Of a stretch of 64,000 nucleotides of DNA, positions 19,881 to 31,000 are shown in pieces. The DNA is taken from positions 369,926 through 433,925 of the forward strand of contig NW_005179343.1 of assembly GCF_000350225.1 (NCBI RefSeq). The letters run 5' to 3'. How positions within the stretch are numbered: the first letter of the stretch is position 1; each line of letters begins with the position of its first letter. Made by a program: the position numbers and the translations under genes. The notes under the pieces were generated by a model. The model had not been told where the DNA came from. It ran no database searches and saw only the letters and a program-made list of their open reading frames with translations. The DNA is from Chondrus crispus (Eukaryota; Rhodophyta; Florideophyceae; Gigartinales; Gigartinaceae).

Positions 19881-20201
19881 CCCAAGGTGCTGAAGACGCT
19901 CGTCGAGCATTGGCCTTACAACCCAGCGAACCGCGGTTACATCCTCGTAGACAAGCCCAACCCGCACTCGTCGAGCGCTCAAGTCTTCACAAGTCTCTAC
20001 CACCATTATCCTCCCGGGCCGGGCATCTTTCCTTACCCCCCCATCGGAGTTGAGCTACTGTGGGCCGCAAGCCCACACAAGGGGAAAGGGAGTCTCAAAC
20101 GCTCCGTAGCGCGTGCCATCGGCAGTGGTTGTTGCTGTTGCTGTTTTTCTTCTTTTTGTTTGACCGTCGGACTGTATTCGCGGCCTGCCAGGCACATTGC
20201 A

Positions 20202-20588
20202 CTACAGCCATAGTACAACTTTGTAGTTGTCCAGATTATCGAGCTCTTTGTTGTGGGCCTTTTCCGACATGTGTGCGTCTGGGTAGTTTCTGGCCTGGCC
20301 GTGGTGCATGAGGGCTGGGGATGTGGCATTAGTTTCTTTTGGTGTTGGATGGGGTGTGAATGTCTTAAAGAGGACGTGGACGTTGTGTGTAGGGTCTAAC
20401 TCTTTGTGGTATGCTTTAAAATCTACGGTTCGGATGCGTCGTGTCTTGCCATCATGTGTGTTGATGACCATGACGTGTTGAGGGTCTGTGGCGTAGAGGT
20501 ATCGCACCGTGAGTGCTCGTGCATGGAGCTTGCGTACCAGTGTTTTGCTGGTGATGTGTGGGACGTGTCCCAATTGTCCAAAGATCAT
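20202..20588 (-). pseudogene. Copia integrase C-terminus and start of reverse transcriptase
   Basis: Picks up the integrase tail one base out of phase (MIFGQLGHVPH), runs through KLHARALTVRYLYA, and reaches KAHNKELDNLDNYKVVLWL. That aligns with AHNKELDKLDETSTIKWL at the same place in the 61-64 kb copia. The element ends right there. Confidence 0.65.
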
Positions 20589-21427
20589 GTATTGGGGTAG
20601 GGAGGGTTTGTGGCCATGCCATAAAGTGGTTGGGATTTCTCCGGGCCCAGATGGAGAGTGTGGTTGTATTTAAATGCGGCGTCCTTTAATGCGTCTTCCC
20701 AGTGGTAGTACGGCAAGCTGCTGTGGTGGAGTGACGACCGTGCTGCGTTCATGTTTGTGCGATTTACTCTCTCTGCAATTCCTTTTTCTTGGGGCGTATA
20801 GGGGACCGTGGTGGTATGCTGTACACCGTTCGTTTTGTACACTTCTTTGGTGTGACTTGCTAGGTGCTCTTTTGCATTATCAGTGTGTAGTGTGCGTGGT
20901 TTTGGGTACAGTCCTTTGTTGAAGTGCGACAGGACATTGTCGAGGTGATCTGGGGCTTGGTCGCATTTTTGGAGGAACGTGATAATGAGGTATCTGGAGT
21001 TGGTGTCTATGACGGTCGTAAAGTATTGGTTGCCTTGTCTTGATGGTGTGGGGAATGGGCCACATATATCGCTGCTGAGGGCTTCTCCCGTCTTGTATCG
21101 GTGTTGCTTTCGACGGTGGCGGGCAGGGTGGAACTTGGCTTTGGCACAGCTTGTGCATGTTATTATGGGGGGTGTCTTGGCAAGGGCTTTGGGGAGGTTT
21201 GGTATGAGTTTCCGTTTTGCCATTTGATGGAGCGTGGATGGTCTGATGTGGTTGAAGACCATGTGCCAATGGTCGTGCTCATGCTGTGTTTTGGCATTGA
21301 CTGTGCCAGGGGGGTTGGGGCGGGGTTGTGCTGCCACTGCATTGGGATTGGCTTTCCGATTGTGTGGGGGTACTAATTCGTGGGGGTGCTGCAGTGCGTG
21401 AGGGAGGTGCCGCCGTTGGTGGTGCAC
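20585..21427 (-). pseudogene. Copia integrase
   Basis: Has the pre-integrase zinc motif (HWHMVFNH ... CTSCAKAKF) and the DDE core: SSDICGP, then LHTDNAKEHL, then TPQEKGIAERVNRT (D, D, E). YHWEDALKDAAFKYN follows. Ends at a TGA caused by a 1-nt deletion near 20588; the next frame continues with FGQLGH. Confidence 0.85.
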
Positions 21428-21643
21428 GTGGCTCGGTGGGTTGTGGTGGCATTCTCCTTTTTGTCTTTGTCCTCTGGTGCGGCATCACTCTTGTTGCTAG
21501 TGCGTGGGGGTTACGGTGTGCCATATTGAGGTCGTATAGGCCTTTTCTGTACTGTGCGGTGGTTACAACTGCCCGGGGTTTTGATTTTGTGTTTATCACA
21601 TGTGCTGTGTTGGGGTAGAAGGTGACGGCTCCCCACTGTGTGG

Positions 21644-22090
21644 CTATATCATGGACGGATAGGAGGTTCTTTTTGATGTGCGGATTCGCGATGGCTGGTA
21701 GGTTAAGCCATTTGTTCTTGGTCGTCCGTATCTGTATCGTGCCGTGGTGTGTCGCAGGGGGGTTATTGACGTAGCCGTGTTAGTTCGAATTTTTTGTGTG
21801 AGGGGTCGCATGGTCGTGGTTGGTCGTATGACGTGTGTTGGATTTGCTCCGGAGTCCAGTGCAAATTTCCTACCATCGCCGTCGCCATCCAGATAATGTG
21901 GGCTTGACTGTGCGTTGTATAGGTGCTCGTTGTCTTCTTGTTCATTCGTGATGGTGGCTGTGTTATCCCTTGCCAATTTTTTGGTTGTGCTGGGTTTGCC
22001 TTGCTGGTATCGGGGGATCGGGCAAGGTGTGGAGTGGGTGTGTGGATGCAGGGTTGCTCCAGGGGTCCCGTTTTTGGGGGTCGGTTCCAT
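21644..22090 (-). pseudogene. Copia protease segment
   Basis: Contains FALDSGANPTHV, the D-S-G active site of a retropepsin-type aspartic protease, in a phase different from the gag frame it overlaps. A frameshift therefore separates the two. It decays after about 21760. Confidence 0.65.
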
Positions 22091-22554
22091 CCTCTTCCTC
22101 TGTTGCGGCCTCTGGTGCGTCTTCTGTATGCTTCTGCGAGTGTGGTGTTGGTCGCTGTTTGGGGAATGCCGTGGGGTGTGTTTCCTGGTTGGGTTTGCCG
22201 CTCCATCGTGCGCGCGTGTACCGCTTGGAGCCTTTGTGCGAGGCTGTGGATTGAGTCCGGAACAGTTTCGGTTTCTATCCAGGTGTCTTGTAAGTGCCTG
22301 TACTCGGGGTGGGCTGACAGTCCTTGTATGATGAGCTGAATGGTGACTGACTCGCCGTTTTTGCAGTTGGGATAGTTGGCAAGGCGCATTCTGGTGCGTA
22401 TTCCGCGGTGCTTTGCGATATACTCCTCCAGCGTTGTGGTGTGTGTGAGGATCGTGTGTTCGGCTTCTTGCTTAAGGAGGAGATGAGCCGTGGTTGTCGT
22501 GTCTGAGAAGTGGTCGGTGATGGTTTGCGCGATTTGGAATGGTGGTGCATCCAT
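21763..22554 (-). pseudogene. Copia gag, main part
   Basis: In phase with the 22603-23052 frame. Residues 1-120 look like the UBN2-type gag fold (LLLKQEAEHT, TTLEEYIAKHRGIRTRM, IIQGLSAHPEY). An Arg/Gly-rich RRRTRGRNRGRGW stretch follows, as in RNA-binding gag tails. The frame is lost before the protease, which lies in another phase (21644-22090). Confidence 0.7.
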
Positions 22555-22602
22555 TTCTAGATCTGCGGTCGCTGCGAATGTTCGTGGCAGTGAGTTGGTG
22601 AT

Positions 22603-23052
22603 TTACATGGGCATTATGGCGCTGTTGCGTCTGTGTGCTGCGTAGAGCGGGCTGCTTTTTTCTGGTGTGGTGTACGTGGGGTCCAGTACATTTTCCATGC
22701 CATTGATTACTGCTAAGTCGCTCAAAGCTTGCTTCCACGAGGGAAAGTTGTCTCCGTTGGGGCTTAGGGAGGGTAGTTTTGTGTGGATCCTGTGGTCTGT
22801 GATGCCGTGTCCTTCTTCGTTCGCCATGTTTGTTGGCTGGGTTTGGCCGCTCTCGACACTGGTTGGCGGAGGTGCGGTGTGCGGGCTCTCTACACTATTC
22901 TGTGGAGGCGCGGGTGGTTTTCCGGGGACGTACTCAAGGCTGCCGGTGTGGGGTGGCGCTTGGGGTCCTGGCCGGTTGCGGGGTGATCGTCGAGGGTGGT
23001 GGCTTCCCGCGTTGTGGTGATCGTCTTGCAGTGCTCGTTGCGTAGGGTCCAT
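22603..23052 (-). pseudogene. Copia gag, N-terminal part
   Basis: Starts at ATG 23052, inside the primer binding site (MDPTQRALQDDHH). A Pro-rich leader is followed by HTKLPSLSPNGDNFPSWKQAL, the usual gag entry segment. Ends at TAA 22603-22605. The same frame continues to 21763, so the TAA is a premature stop. Confidence 0.7.
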
Positions 23053-23063
23053 AACCTGTGGTG

Positions 23064-23478
23064 CAGGAACGATGACCTCGTCTTTACTCGTTATCTGTCT
23101 TCCTCTACACTAAGTCCAGCGGTTTCACTCCGTCGTCGGTTGATCGGGGTGCGTGTATGATGTGTGCTATGTGTCCACGTGTATGGTTATCATCACAATA
23201 TACACCTTCCCGCAGTCGTCGAAATGCCGGTCGGGGATACAATTAATTTGTGCTCCTCCGCTTCGAATTGCTACAGGTCCCTGACAAGCGTATGTGCTCG
23301 TTTATTGTGTCCACTTCTAATTAACCCCTATTCGAATTACGGTACTGACAAGATACAATATGAACTCGTTAAATTGACAATTACACGTCCGTTCAAGAAA
23401 TCAGTGATGTGTACAATATTCAAATCGAACATGCGTACTATGCAGCGACTGCATCTGAATGCGAGTTGTAGCTACTCA
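23064..23478. other. Copia 5' LTR region and spacer
   Basis: Should contain the 5' LTR of the minus-strand copia, starting at about 23057 with TGTGGTG. Without the 3' copy its outer end cannot be set. No gene seen. Confidence 0.35.
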
Positions 23479-23896
23479 TCATCCTCGGCTACAGAACAGA
23501 TCAAAACGGAGAGTAGCACATTTATTCTTGAATTGACGTCGGATGTCATCGACAAGAGGTCCTTTAAATGGTCCACAATATTTATCAGCAGCAGAGCGAG
23601 GCATCTGAATAAAATCACGGACAGCAGAATGTCTTTGATGTTCAGCTTGATTCATTCCAGTGTGTTGCGATGAAGGGTCTTGCTTTTGGTAACGCTGTTG
23701 ATAACGTTGATCAGAGTGGCTTTAGAACGATAGGAGAATTAGTGGACTTTCCACATTCCACGCCTTTGTCATGAAGGTAGTCACAAAGTTTGGTTCGGAC
23801 TCGTCGACTACAGTGTTCTACCTTGGCATGACTGATGTTCTGGCCAAACTCAAGTTTGAGCTTGTTGGCATCCAGTTCCATTTCATCCATGTCTGC
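23479..23896 (-). pseudogene. Downstream part of a small ORF split by element A
   Basis: When element A is removed, a minus-strand frame starting at ATG 41313 (MTSTNPHDEDITTFIAD) continues here as MDEMELDANKLKLEFGQ and runs to a stop near 23711. After a frameshift it goes on as SDQRYQQRYQKQDPSS... to a TGA at 23479. The Gln-rich middle and small size suggest a gag-like protein, but I do not recognise it. The reading frame is preserved exactly across the empty site, which supports the LTR boundaries of element A. Confidence 0.5.
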
Positions 23897-24284
23897 TGTG
23901 ACCACTAGCACACCCCAACACGTTGAAAAGGGACCAATACCAAAGAAAACAAACAATTGTGTGGGCACTGATGCCTCTTTAATGTTTCGATCGTCAGCGT
24001 ACTTATAGCCATTTCGTACCATCTCAAGTATGTCGCTGCACTGCTAGCCAGATGCGTGCGATCCTAGGTGCTGGCGTCCCAAAGAGTTCCATTTCGTGTC
24101 ACTTACTCTTTGGCCATATGTTGCACACAATATCAACTACCAAGCTGAGCAGCACCATATACAGTAGGTACGACCTCAGTAATCTATCACAGCTTACTTG
24201 CTGCCAAATCTGGACATCCCCTTAACTTGCCCCCTCACCAACCTCCTGACAGAAAAGCCTTTCACGAAGTATCTCACGGCCACA
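23897..24284 (-). repeat. Element A 3' LTR
   Basis: 388 bp, TGTGACCACTAGC to CTCACGGCCACA. By eye about seven differences from the partner at 40876-41264. Confidence 0.9.
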
Positions 24285-24709
24285 TTCCCCCATGGTTTGT
24301 GACTATCGTCTGTCCCGAATCATGACAAGTTGCCGATGTGTTTTTTTGCGCGTGCTACGAGGTCGGTTTTGTTGCAAGCGCTTAGGAACTCCTGTAAAGC
24401 CTCAGGGACGTCCTGATGTAATTCTTCGAGTGGCTGCCACGTAAAATCGCATTTGTCGGGGAGGCCAACCCACTGTGTCAACTCCATAAGCCCATTATCG
24501 CCCTCTGCGATGTCAAAAAACTTCTCCACTTCTTCCTATTTGGCTTCGGAATGCTCAGCATGGCGACGAAGTCCTTCAGAGATCTCTTGTCCTTCTAAAT
24601 CTGCACGATGCAGTATTAGACGAGTGGCATGAACTGTCTCAAACTTGTTTTCGACCATGCTCTGTACCTCATACACAACCTCTGAAAGGACTTTCGTGAC
24701 TCTACGTGG
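24285..24709 (-). pseudogene. Element A integrase C-terminus with chromodomain-like segment
   Basis: Minus frame RRVTKVLSEVVYEVQ, VHATRLILHRADLEG, then a TAG at 24536-24538, then MELTQWVGLPDKCDFTWQP, EELHQDVPEALQEFL, ending at TGA 24320. The W-G...TWQP...L..D.P pattern is a divergent chromodomain. Joined across B and C, KLSFK-stop-LGP (right side, near 36520) meets RRVTKVL here without loss of frame, at the CGTGG/TGTGG duplication. Confidence 0.75.
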
Positions 24710-24819
24710 TGTAGCATAAGCGCAGATCAGAATTAGATTTAGAATTAGATCGCGCGCGCGCGATCACACGTGTACTATCAGCGCGCGCGATCGTACGTGT
24801 ATTGACAGCGCTACAGTAG
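24710..24819. repeat. Solo LTR B, left part
   Basis: Starts TGTAGCATAAG directly after CGTGG (24705-24709). The rest is at 36009-36505 and ends CTTATGCTACA-like (TTTATGCTACA), followed by TGTGG. The two parts total 607 bp with 10-bp terminal inverted repeats. B is interrupted by element C at AGTAG. The duplication CGTGG/TGTGG differs by one C-to-T change. Confidence 0.8.
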
Positions 24820-25427
24820 TGTGGTACAACGACCGATCCGCGGTCGGTGTACAGTAGGAGCGGCCGCGCGCAGCGGGCACGGGGCACCGTGGCCCACGTG
24901 TAATACGCATGATTACCGAACGGGCGCAGCAAGTGACAGGTGTACGCCTGGGTACACGTGTAGTGTAAGGAACCGTGTGGGGATAATGCGCGCGCAGTGT
25001 AATGCAAGCGCGTAGTGTGAGGATCCGTGCGGTAGTGTAATGACGGCGCTAGATTTTCAATCGCGTACAGTACCTGGTCCACAGTAAGTGACAGGTACTG
25101 TATTGGACAGGTGTCCCGGGCGTCCCTCTGAGGGGTTAAGACCTGGACACCGTCCCCGCAGTAAACACGGGGGGCAGACTTGCCCCCCTCCCCTTCGCGC
25201 CTACGTACTGCCGTTTCGGTGTTCTCTCGCGCGTTGGCTTCTAACCCGTTACCGGTCGTCTCCGATCTAGCACCTCGGGACGACTGTCCGTAACCGGCCA
25301 GTGTGCCACTCCCTTTTCGCAAGTCCGACCGTTCGGTAACCGCGCGCGGCGCGTCTCGCGTTGCGAGCTCCCTCGGCTCATCCTCCGAGCCTCTCGCCCG
25401 CTAGGGTTTGAGGAGAGTTGTACCACA
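24820..25427 (+). repeat. Element C 5' LTR
   Basis: 608 bp, TGTGGTACAAC to GTTGTACCACA (11-bp inverted ends). Against the 3' LTR I see one single-base indel in a G run near 24880 and one substitution near 24975, so insertion was recent. Confidence 0.95.
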
Positions 25428-25447
25428 TTTTGGTACTCTTGTGGAGG
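25428..25447 (+). other. Element C primer binding site (candidate)
   Basis: TTTTGGTACTCTTGTGG directly follows the 5' LTR. A site starting TGGTACTC would pair with a tRNA ending GAGTACCA. The tRNA is not identified. Confidence 0.5.
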
Positions 25448-25556
25448 GCTATAACTCTCGAGGTAGAGCCGCGCGCCTTGACGCCCGCTCTGCGCAGAAC
25501 CGTACGGACGGAAAAGGTTGAGAAATCACCGCGTCGATCGCGAAGCGTATTCGACG

Positions 25557-28043
25557 ATGAACCGACATGATCAAGGGGAAGACTCCGCCTCCGGGCGTCT
25601 GAGCACCCGCAGTGGCAGTGGCGCACCGCGCCCCCGGGTAGAGAACCCGGAAGCCCTGCTGCGACCGCCACCGCGACCGGGCCGCACGCGAGCGTCCGCA
25701 TCGGATGTTACGCCGGCCGCGTCGGCAGGCACTGAGAATCGCGTCCAATGGATGGTCGACGCGATTCAGCCGCGCATCCAGGCCGGGGTCGAGGAGTTCC
25801 TCGCTACGGAACTCCCCCAGGTAGCGCGCGTATGCCTCGACCGAACGGTGCCCGCGCTCGTGGACGCGCACGTACGCAGCGCGATACCACCGCTTTTGGA
25901 CGAACTTCTACCCGCTCAAGTCCAATGCGAGGTGGTGACCGCGCTCACCACTGTGGATGAAGAATCCCCGTCCGGTACGGCTCTAAAGGGAGCGATCAGC
26001 TCCGCCGTGGCCAATCGTCTGGCCACGACCTTCGCCGGAGCAGGAGTCGACGCACGCGAACAGCGCGACTCAACCGCTCCGGATCCTACGCTAACGCACG
26101 CTGAACCGATCGGCGCCGCACCCGGGATCGGTACAATGGCCCCTCACCCGGAGGGTAAGACCATTTACCTCCCACCAATTTATGGTGCTACAGGAGGGCC
26201 CACAGAAAATGGCCCTCCCGTACTCGCCGATACGGCTGGCCCCCGCGGGACAGAAAACCGCCTGGGGCGCTTCGCGACAGAAAAGCGACAGCCGTATCGG
26301 TCGAGCAGAAGAAGCGCACCCGGCGCTCAAGGCTACACCTCGGAGGGTACAGAAAACCCCTCCGAGGAAGAAGACACAAGACGTCGCCACAGGGCGACGC
26401 GCAAGAACCGCGACGGACGCTGCGCGCGATACCGCGATGCCGGAGGGGTCGGTTACCCCTCCGATGATAACCGCGAAGGACGCTATACGCGATACCGCGA
26501 TGCCGGAGGAGGTGGATACCCCTCCGATGACGAGGACACCGAGTCGGACGGATCGCGCAGAAGCGACCGCAGAGGCCGCAATGCGCGCGACCGACGTCGG
26601 TTCCGGCGAGAAGACTCCGATCCGGAGGGCTACAGTAGCCCCGGCGGAGAAGGAGACCGCCCTCGCAGGGGCAGAGACCGCCGGTCTGCCCCGAGGCGAG
26701 ATCCGAAACGGTTGCCGGTGATCAGGCCGCTGAACGACCTGTTCACCAAGGCCGTCGACTACCGCAAGTATAGGCTGGACAATCGCAGCGCGCGCTACGA
26801 CGCGAGTACCGCGCGGCGAGTTAACCGATATCGGAAGAAGTTGGACGTCCAGCTGGAAACCCACACATTCGGTGGTCAAGATCCAATCGCGGTGCTAGGA
26901 TTCCTCGCGCGCTTCAAGATGGCCTGCGACCACAATGGGGTCAGCGAAGGCGCGGCCGTATGGTGTTTCCAGTTCTATTTGACTGGGCAGGCTCACGCCT
27001 TGCTCCAGTCCAGGCTACACGGGAACACCATGGCGGTCGATGCGGAGCAGCGCGATATGCTCGAAACCTACGCGGAAGTCGTTAACTTTTTATTGCGCAC
27101 GTACGCGACTGACGAAGTTATTTCCGAAGCGGTCGGTGATGTCACCTCCTTCCGTCAGAGCTTTAATATGACGGAGGAGGTGTACAGTAACCAGTTGTGG
27201 GACAAGGCGTTGCGCTGCGGAACCGTATTTTCGGACAGGCGCCTGAAGTCCCTTTTTGTTGAGGGACTTCTGCCAGCGACGTGCGCGCAGGTGCGGAATT
27301 ATCTCGCGACACATCCGGGCGTGGACTACCAAGCGGTGGCACGCAACGCGCAAGCGATAGGCGAGACGCACCGCTCGGCTCGAAGACAGGCGACCTCGCT
27401 CGCGTCGCCTCAAGCACCGTCCGATTCGGTGAGAAGATTCGCGCGCAACGCGCGGACAAGGCCCGTGCTGTCGGTCGAGTCCCTGTCGGAACTCCCGACA
27501 GCGCGCGGAACCGAAACGGAGGAGATACTGGCGGTGACGGACCAGTCGGCGACGTCGAGCTCGCTTAGCTCGCCGCCGACTAGCTACCATCCGTCACCTG
27601 CCTCGTCCCCGGCGGGCGCGCCGATGGCGCCCGCCCAACACGGTGACGCGCGCGCACATCCGTACGGAAGGCCAGTACAGAACCAGCGGGTCCGGTTCTT
27701 CAACCAAGGATTACCTGGACCCCCGCCGTGCCGGTTCTGTCTGGACCTGACCCACCGACAGGAGCAATGTCCTGTGGTGGCGGATAGCGCGCTGCGATCG
27801 AAGCTTTTGCAGGCCCGCGAGGCCAATTATCAAAAGCTTCGGATCCGTCAAGTTCTCCGCCCGGGTTCGCCGTTCGAGCGCCAACCGCCGACCGCGTGGC
27901 GAAATTCGCGTGCGCAGGCTCCCACGCGCATCAACGTGGTCGAGCCGCGCGAGGCCGTCCAATCGGAAGAACCCGCGCTACCGCTGACGGACGAGGGGCC
28001 CGAGGACCTTGGGTTGACGGGGGAAGCCGGGGAGGACGCGTAG
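25557..28043 (+). CDS. Element C Gag
   Basis: 828 residues from ATG 25557 (the open frame begins at 25518). An Arg/Asp/Ser-rich region at about residues 240-380 contains a 21-codon repeat (RYRDAGGVGYPSDD, then RYRDAGGGGYPSDD). It is followed by the capsid-like fold (LETHTFGGQDPIAVLGFLAR, FQFYLTGQAHALL). Near the C-terminus, CRFCLDLTHRQEQC is a CCHC zinc knuckle. Ends in TAG. Pol overlaps the last ~148 bp in the -1 phase, so Gag-Pol probably needs a -1 frameshift, although I find no classic X-XXY-YYZ heptamer in the overlap. Confidence 0.9.
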   Translation: MNRHDQGEDSASGRLSTRSGSGAPRPRVENPEALLRPPPRPGRTRASASDVTPAASAGTENRVQWMVDAIQPRIQAGVEEFLATELPQVARVCLDRTVPALVDAHVRSAIPPLLDELLPAQVQCEVVTALTTVDEESPSGTALKGAISSAVANRLATTFAGAGVDAREQRDSTAPDPTLTHAEPIGAAPGIGTMAPHPEGKTIYLPPIYGATGGPTENGPPVLADTAGPRGTENRLGRFATEKRQPYRSSRRSAPGAQGYTSEGTENPSEEEDTRRRHRATRKNRDGRCARYRDAGGVGYPSDDNREGRYTRYRDAGGGGYPSDDEDTESDGSRRSDRRGRNARDRRRFRREDSDPEGYSSPGGEGDRPRRGRDRRSAPRRDPKRLPVIRPLNDLFTKAVDYRKYRLDNRSARYDASTARRVNRYRKKLDVQLETHTFGGQDPIAVLGFLARFKMACDHNGVSEGAAVWCFQFYLTGQAHALLQSRLHGNTMAVDAEQRDMLETYAEVVNFLLRTYATDEVISEAVGDVTSFRQSFNMTEEVYSNQLWDKALRCGTVFSDRRLKSLFVEGLLPATCAQVRNYLATHPGVDYQAVARNAQAIGETHRSARRQATSLASPQAPSDSVRRFARNARTRPVLSVESLSELPTARGTETEEILAVTDQSATSSSLSSPPTSYHPSPASSPAGAPMAPAQHGDARAHPYGRPVQNQRVRFFNQGLPGPPPCRFCLDLTHRQEQCPVVADSALRSKLLQAREANYQKLRIRQVLRPGSPFERQPPTAWRNSRAQAPTRINVVEPREAVQSEEPALPLTDEGPEDLGLTGEAGEDA

Positions 28044-31000
28044 AGGCGTCGACGATCCTCCCCGTGCCAAGCCTCAATAAACAAGGCACCCCGTCGACCG
28101 CTTCGGTACGCGCGCCATGGCAGAGCCGAACGGACGAAGCGGCAATTTGCTTCTTCAAGAAGCAAAATTATAAGGTCACCGCAACGGTCGGACAACGACG
28201 CGCGATGATGCGCGCCATCACGCCGGTTCTAGATTCGGGCGCCGGCCCGAATCTAATCCACCTACGCTGTGTGGCAGAACCGTGGCGCGCTGCCATCCAG
28301 CCCGCGCGGAGCCCGCCGCTCATCGACGCTTCGAATAGGTCGATGAAGGCCCTCGGCGATCTCAAGCTGTACGTCCGGATTGGTGAGTTCGTCGCGCGCG
28401 TACCGTTCTTGGTCGTCACCAACCTCGCGGTGGACTGTATCCTCGGAACCACGGTCCTGGATCGCCACGTGAAGGCGATCCTGCCACCGCAGAGGAAGGT
28501 GCTGTTCCATCATGCGCCGTCCGTAGCGCTGACGGGAGTCACACCCTCGAGGCACGACCGCAAGATGGCCTCGAGGGGACCGTCGCAGCAGCTCCCGCAG
28601 GAGGAAAATTCGGCCGACCGGAAGCGCGCGCAGTTCCCGACGAACGTACCGTCACGGGAAATTTGCGTGGTCAAGCGGGTGACGATACCCCCGATGACCC
28701 AAGCGATGGTACGCGTCGCAACACCGGTTGGGGGGCTTTGCTTCCTGCAAAACCACCCCAAAACGGCGCATAAGAATTCATGCCTGATGGCCCAGGGGGT
28801 CATGGACCTCCTCCCGGGCGAGCCGTTTACGGTGCTCGTTAGCAACTTCGGAAGCCGCGCGGCCCACGTCCCCAAGCATACCGTTGTTGGTCTCGCGTTG
28901 CCTTCCCCCACACACATCCTGACACTTGGCGTGCCGGTCCCCGGAGAGGCCGACGCTAAGGAAGGGGGAGGGAACAAAAATAATTCCTCGACCGCTACGG
29001 AGGAACAGGCGCGACGCGAACAACCAGTTACGGACGATAGCAGAAGACAATCCTCCACCGCTACGGAAGGATACGCGCGTCGCAAAGAATCCGCTACGGA
29101 CGAACGCAGGATTAATTCCTCACCCGCGGGGGAATGTGCGCGACGAGAAGGACCCGTTACGGACGATGGCAGAATTAAATCCACCACCGCTACGGGAGGA
29201 GACGCGCGACGCGAAGAACCGGAAACGGACGACGCCCACAGTGGCAACCCCGCTAACGCGGATGAGCGGACCGATACGGACGCGGAGAAGACCCGCTCGT
29301 GGGAAGATGACGTCCATATTGGTGCAGAAGACAGTACCGTCCGGTCGGAAATTATGGACATGCTGTCCGAGTTCAAGGACATGTGGTCCGGCCACTTGGG
29401 TAAGATCGATGCTACGAAGCATCGCATCGAGCTGAAGCCCGGTGCGAAGCCGATCCACCAAGCACCCTACCGAGCCGGACCCATCGCGCGCGAGAAGGAG
29501 AAGAAGGAAATCGACCGCATGCTGCGCGCGGGAGTCATCGAACCGACATCGGCCGAGTGGGCGAGCCCCGTGGTCTTCGTCCCTAAAAAGGACGGGACCA
29601 TGCGGTTCTGCGTGGACTACCGCAAGCTAAACGCCGTTACGGTTCGCGACTCCTACCCACTACCGCGCATGGACGAATGTATCGACTCGCTCGGCGATGC
29701 CACTGTCTTTACCACGCTAGACTGTAATAGCGGGTATTGGCAGGTGGAGATCGCCGAGGAGGACCGCGATAAAACAACGTTCGTGTCGCATTCGGGCCTC
29801 TACCGCTTTCTACGCATGCCGTTCGGTCTCAAAAACGCGCCCGCGACATTTCAACGAGCGGTCGACATCATCCTGTCCCGCGTGAAATGGGATACCGCGT
29901 TGGTCTACCTTGATGACGTCATTGTCTACTGGCGAACCGTTACGGAACATATGGCACACGTGCGCGAGGTACTACGCTTGCTACAAGACGCCGGCGTATC
30001 GCTAAAACTATCGAAGTGCGCGTTTTTCGATACGTCGGTTACCTACCTGGGTCATGTTATCCGAACGGGACGGCTGGAGGTCGAGCGTCGCAACGTTGTC
30101 GCGATCGAGCGGGCGCGCGCGCCAACTAACCAAACGGAGCTACGGTCCTTTCTCGGTATGTGTAATGTCTACAGGAGATTCGTCAAGGGCTTCGCGAAGA
30201 TCGCCGCACCGCTTAATCGGAAGACCGGCAAGAATCAGCCCTTCGACTTCGGGGTCCTATCCGATGCGGAATACGAAACATTTGAGGCGCTGAAGAAGCG
30301 CCTCGTGTCACCGCCAATCCTCGCGTTTCCCCGTTACGGTCAGAAGTACACGCTGGACACCGACGCGTGCGGACACCAAGTGGGCTGCGCCCTTTTACAG
30401 GAGCAGCCCGACGGGTGTCGCCTACCGATCGGATACTGGAGCCGCGCGCTAACAGACGCGGAACGCAACTATACGACCACCGAGAAGGAATGCTTGGCCG
30501 TAGTGTGGAGCATTCTCACGCTACGGCCGTACCTGTACGGAAGCACGTTTAATCTCCGCACAGATCATGAGGCCCTGCGCTGGGTCCTCAATCTGGCGGA
30601 CAGTTCCGGGCGGCTCGCACGCTGGCGCCTACGCTTGGCGGAGTACGACTACGACGTACAGTACCGCCCGGGCGTCAAGCACCAACTCGCGGACGGCGTC
30701 TCGCGCCTACGCACCGATGGCGGAGACACCGCTCCGGTCGATGACGAGGTCCCGTGCTTCGTTGTCCAGTCGCAGGAAGGCAGCGAGCCCCTCCTGGACA
30801 AGGTGCACTGGGACCCGACACAAGACCGTCCGGACGGATTTCACGCGCTCGCGGTAACTCCCGAGGAACGCGACGTGGCGTCCATCTCGGTTGAGGATTT
30901 CCTACGCGAGCAGGCGGACGACGCGTTCTTTCGCGTCGCTGCCGAAACGGTCGGAGAGCCTAATTCTAAGTTTGACGTCGACCGCTACGGTTTCCTTGTA

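Larger units (their letters stand above)
20202..23063 (-). mobile_element. Ty1/copia retrotransposon, 3'-truncated and decayed
   Basis: The minus-strand order from 23056 down is gag, protease, integrase, start of reverse transcriptase: the copia order. The element starts at a half-tRNA primer site (GGTTATGG, 23056 to 23049) after ...CACCACA of the 5' LTR, whose far end I could not place. It stops abruptly near 20208, at a VVLWL motif where the reverse transcriptase should begin, so the 3' half and 3' LTR are missing. There are at least three frameshifts and one TAA. It belongs to the same broad family as the copia element at 61-64 kb. Confidence 0.85.

Noticed and set aside
20674..23020. Several plus-strand Trp/Gly/Val-rich frames of 80-140 residues
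   Set aside because: They are the reverse strand of the copia gag-integrase, whose A/C-rich minus strand leaves the opposite frames open.
27896..28043. Classic -1 slippery heptamer in the gag-pol overlap
   Set aside because: GAG-GGG-CCC and ACG-GGG-GAA look tempting, but neither meets X-XXY-YYZ in the gag phase.
28510..29435. Minus frame of 305 residues and plus frame of 169 residues within element C pol
   Set aside because: Both are shadows of pol in its GC-rich, repeat-containing linker between protease and reverse transcriptase.
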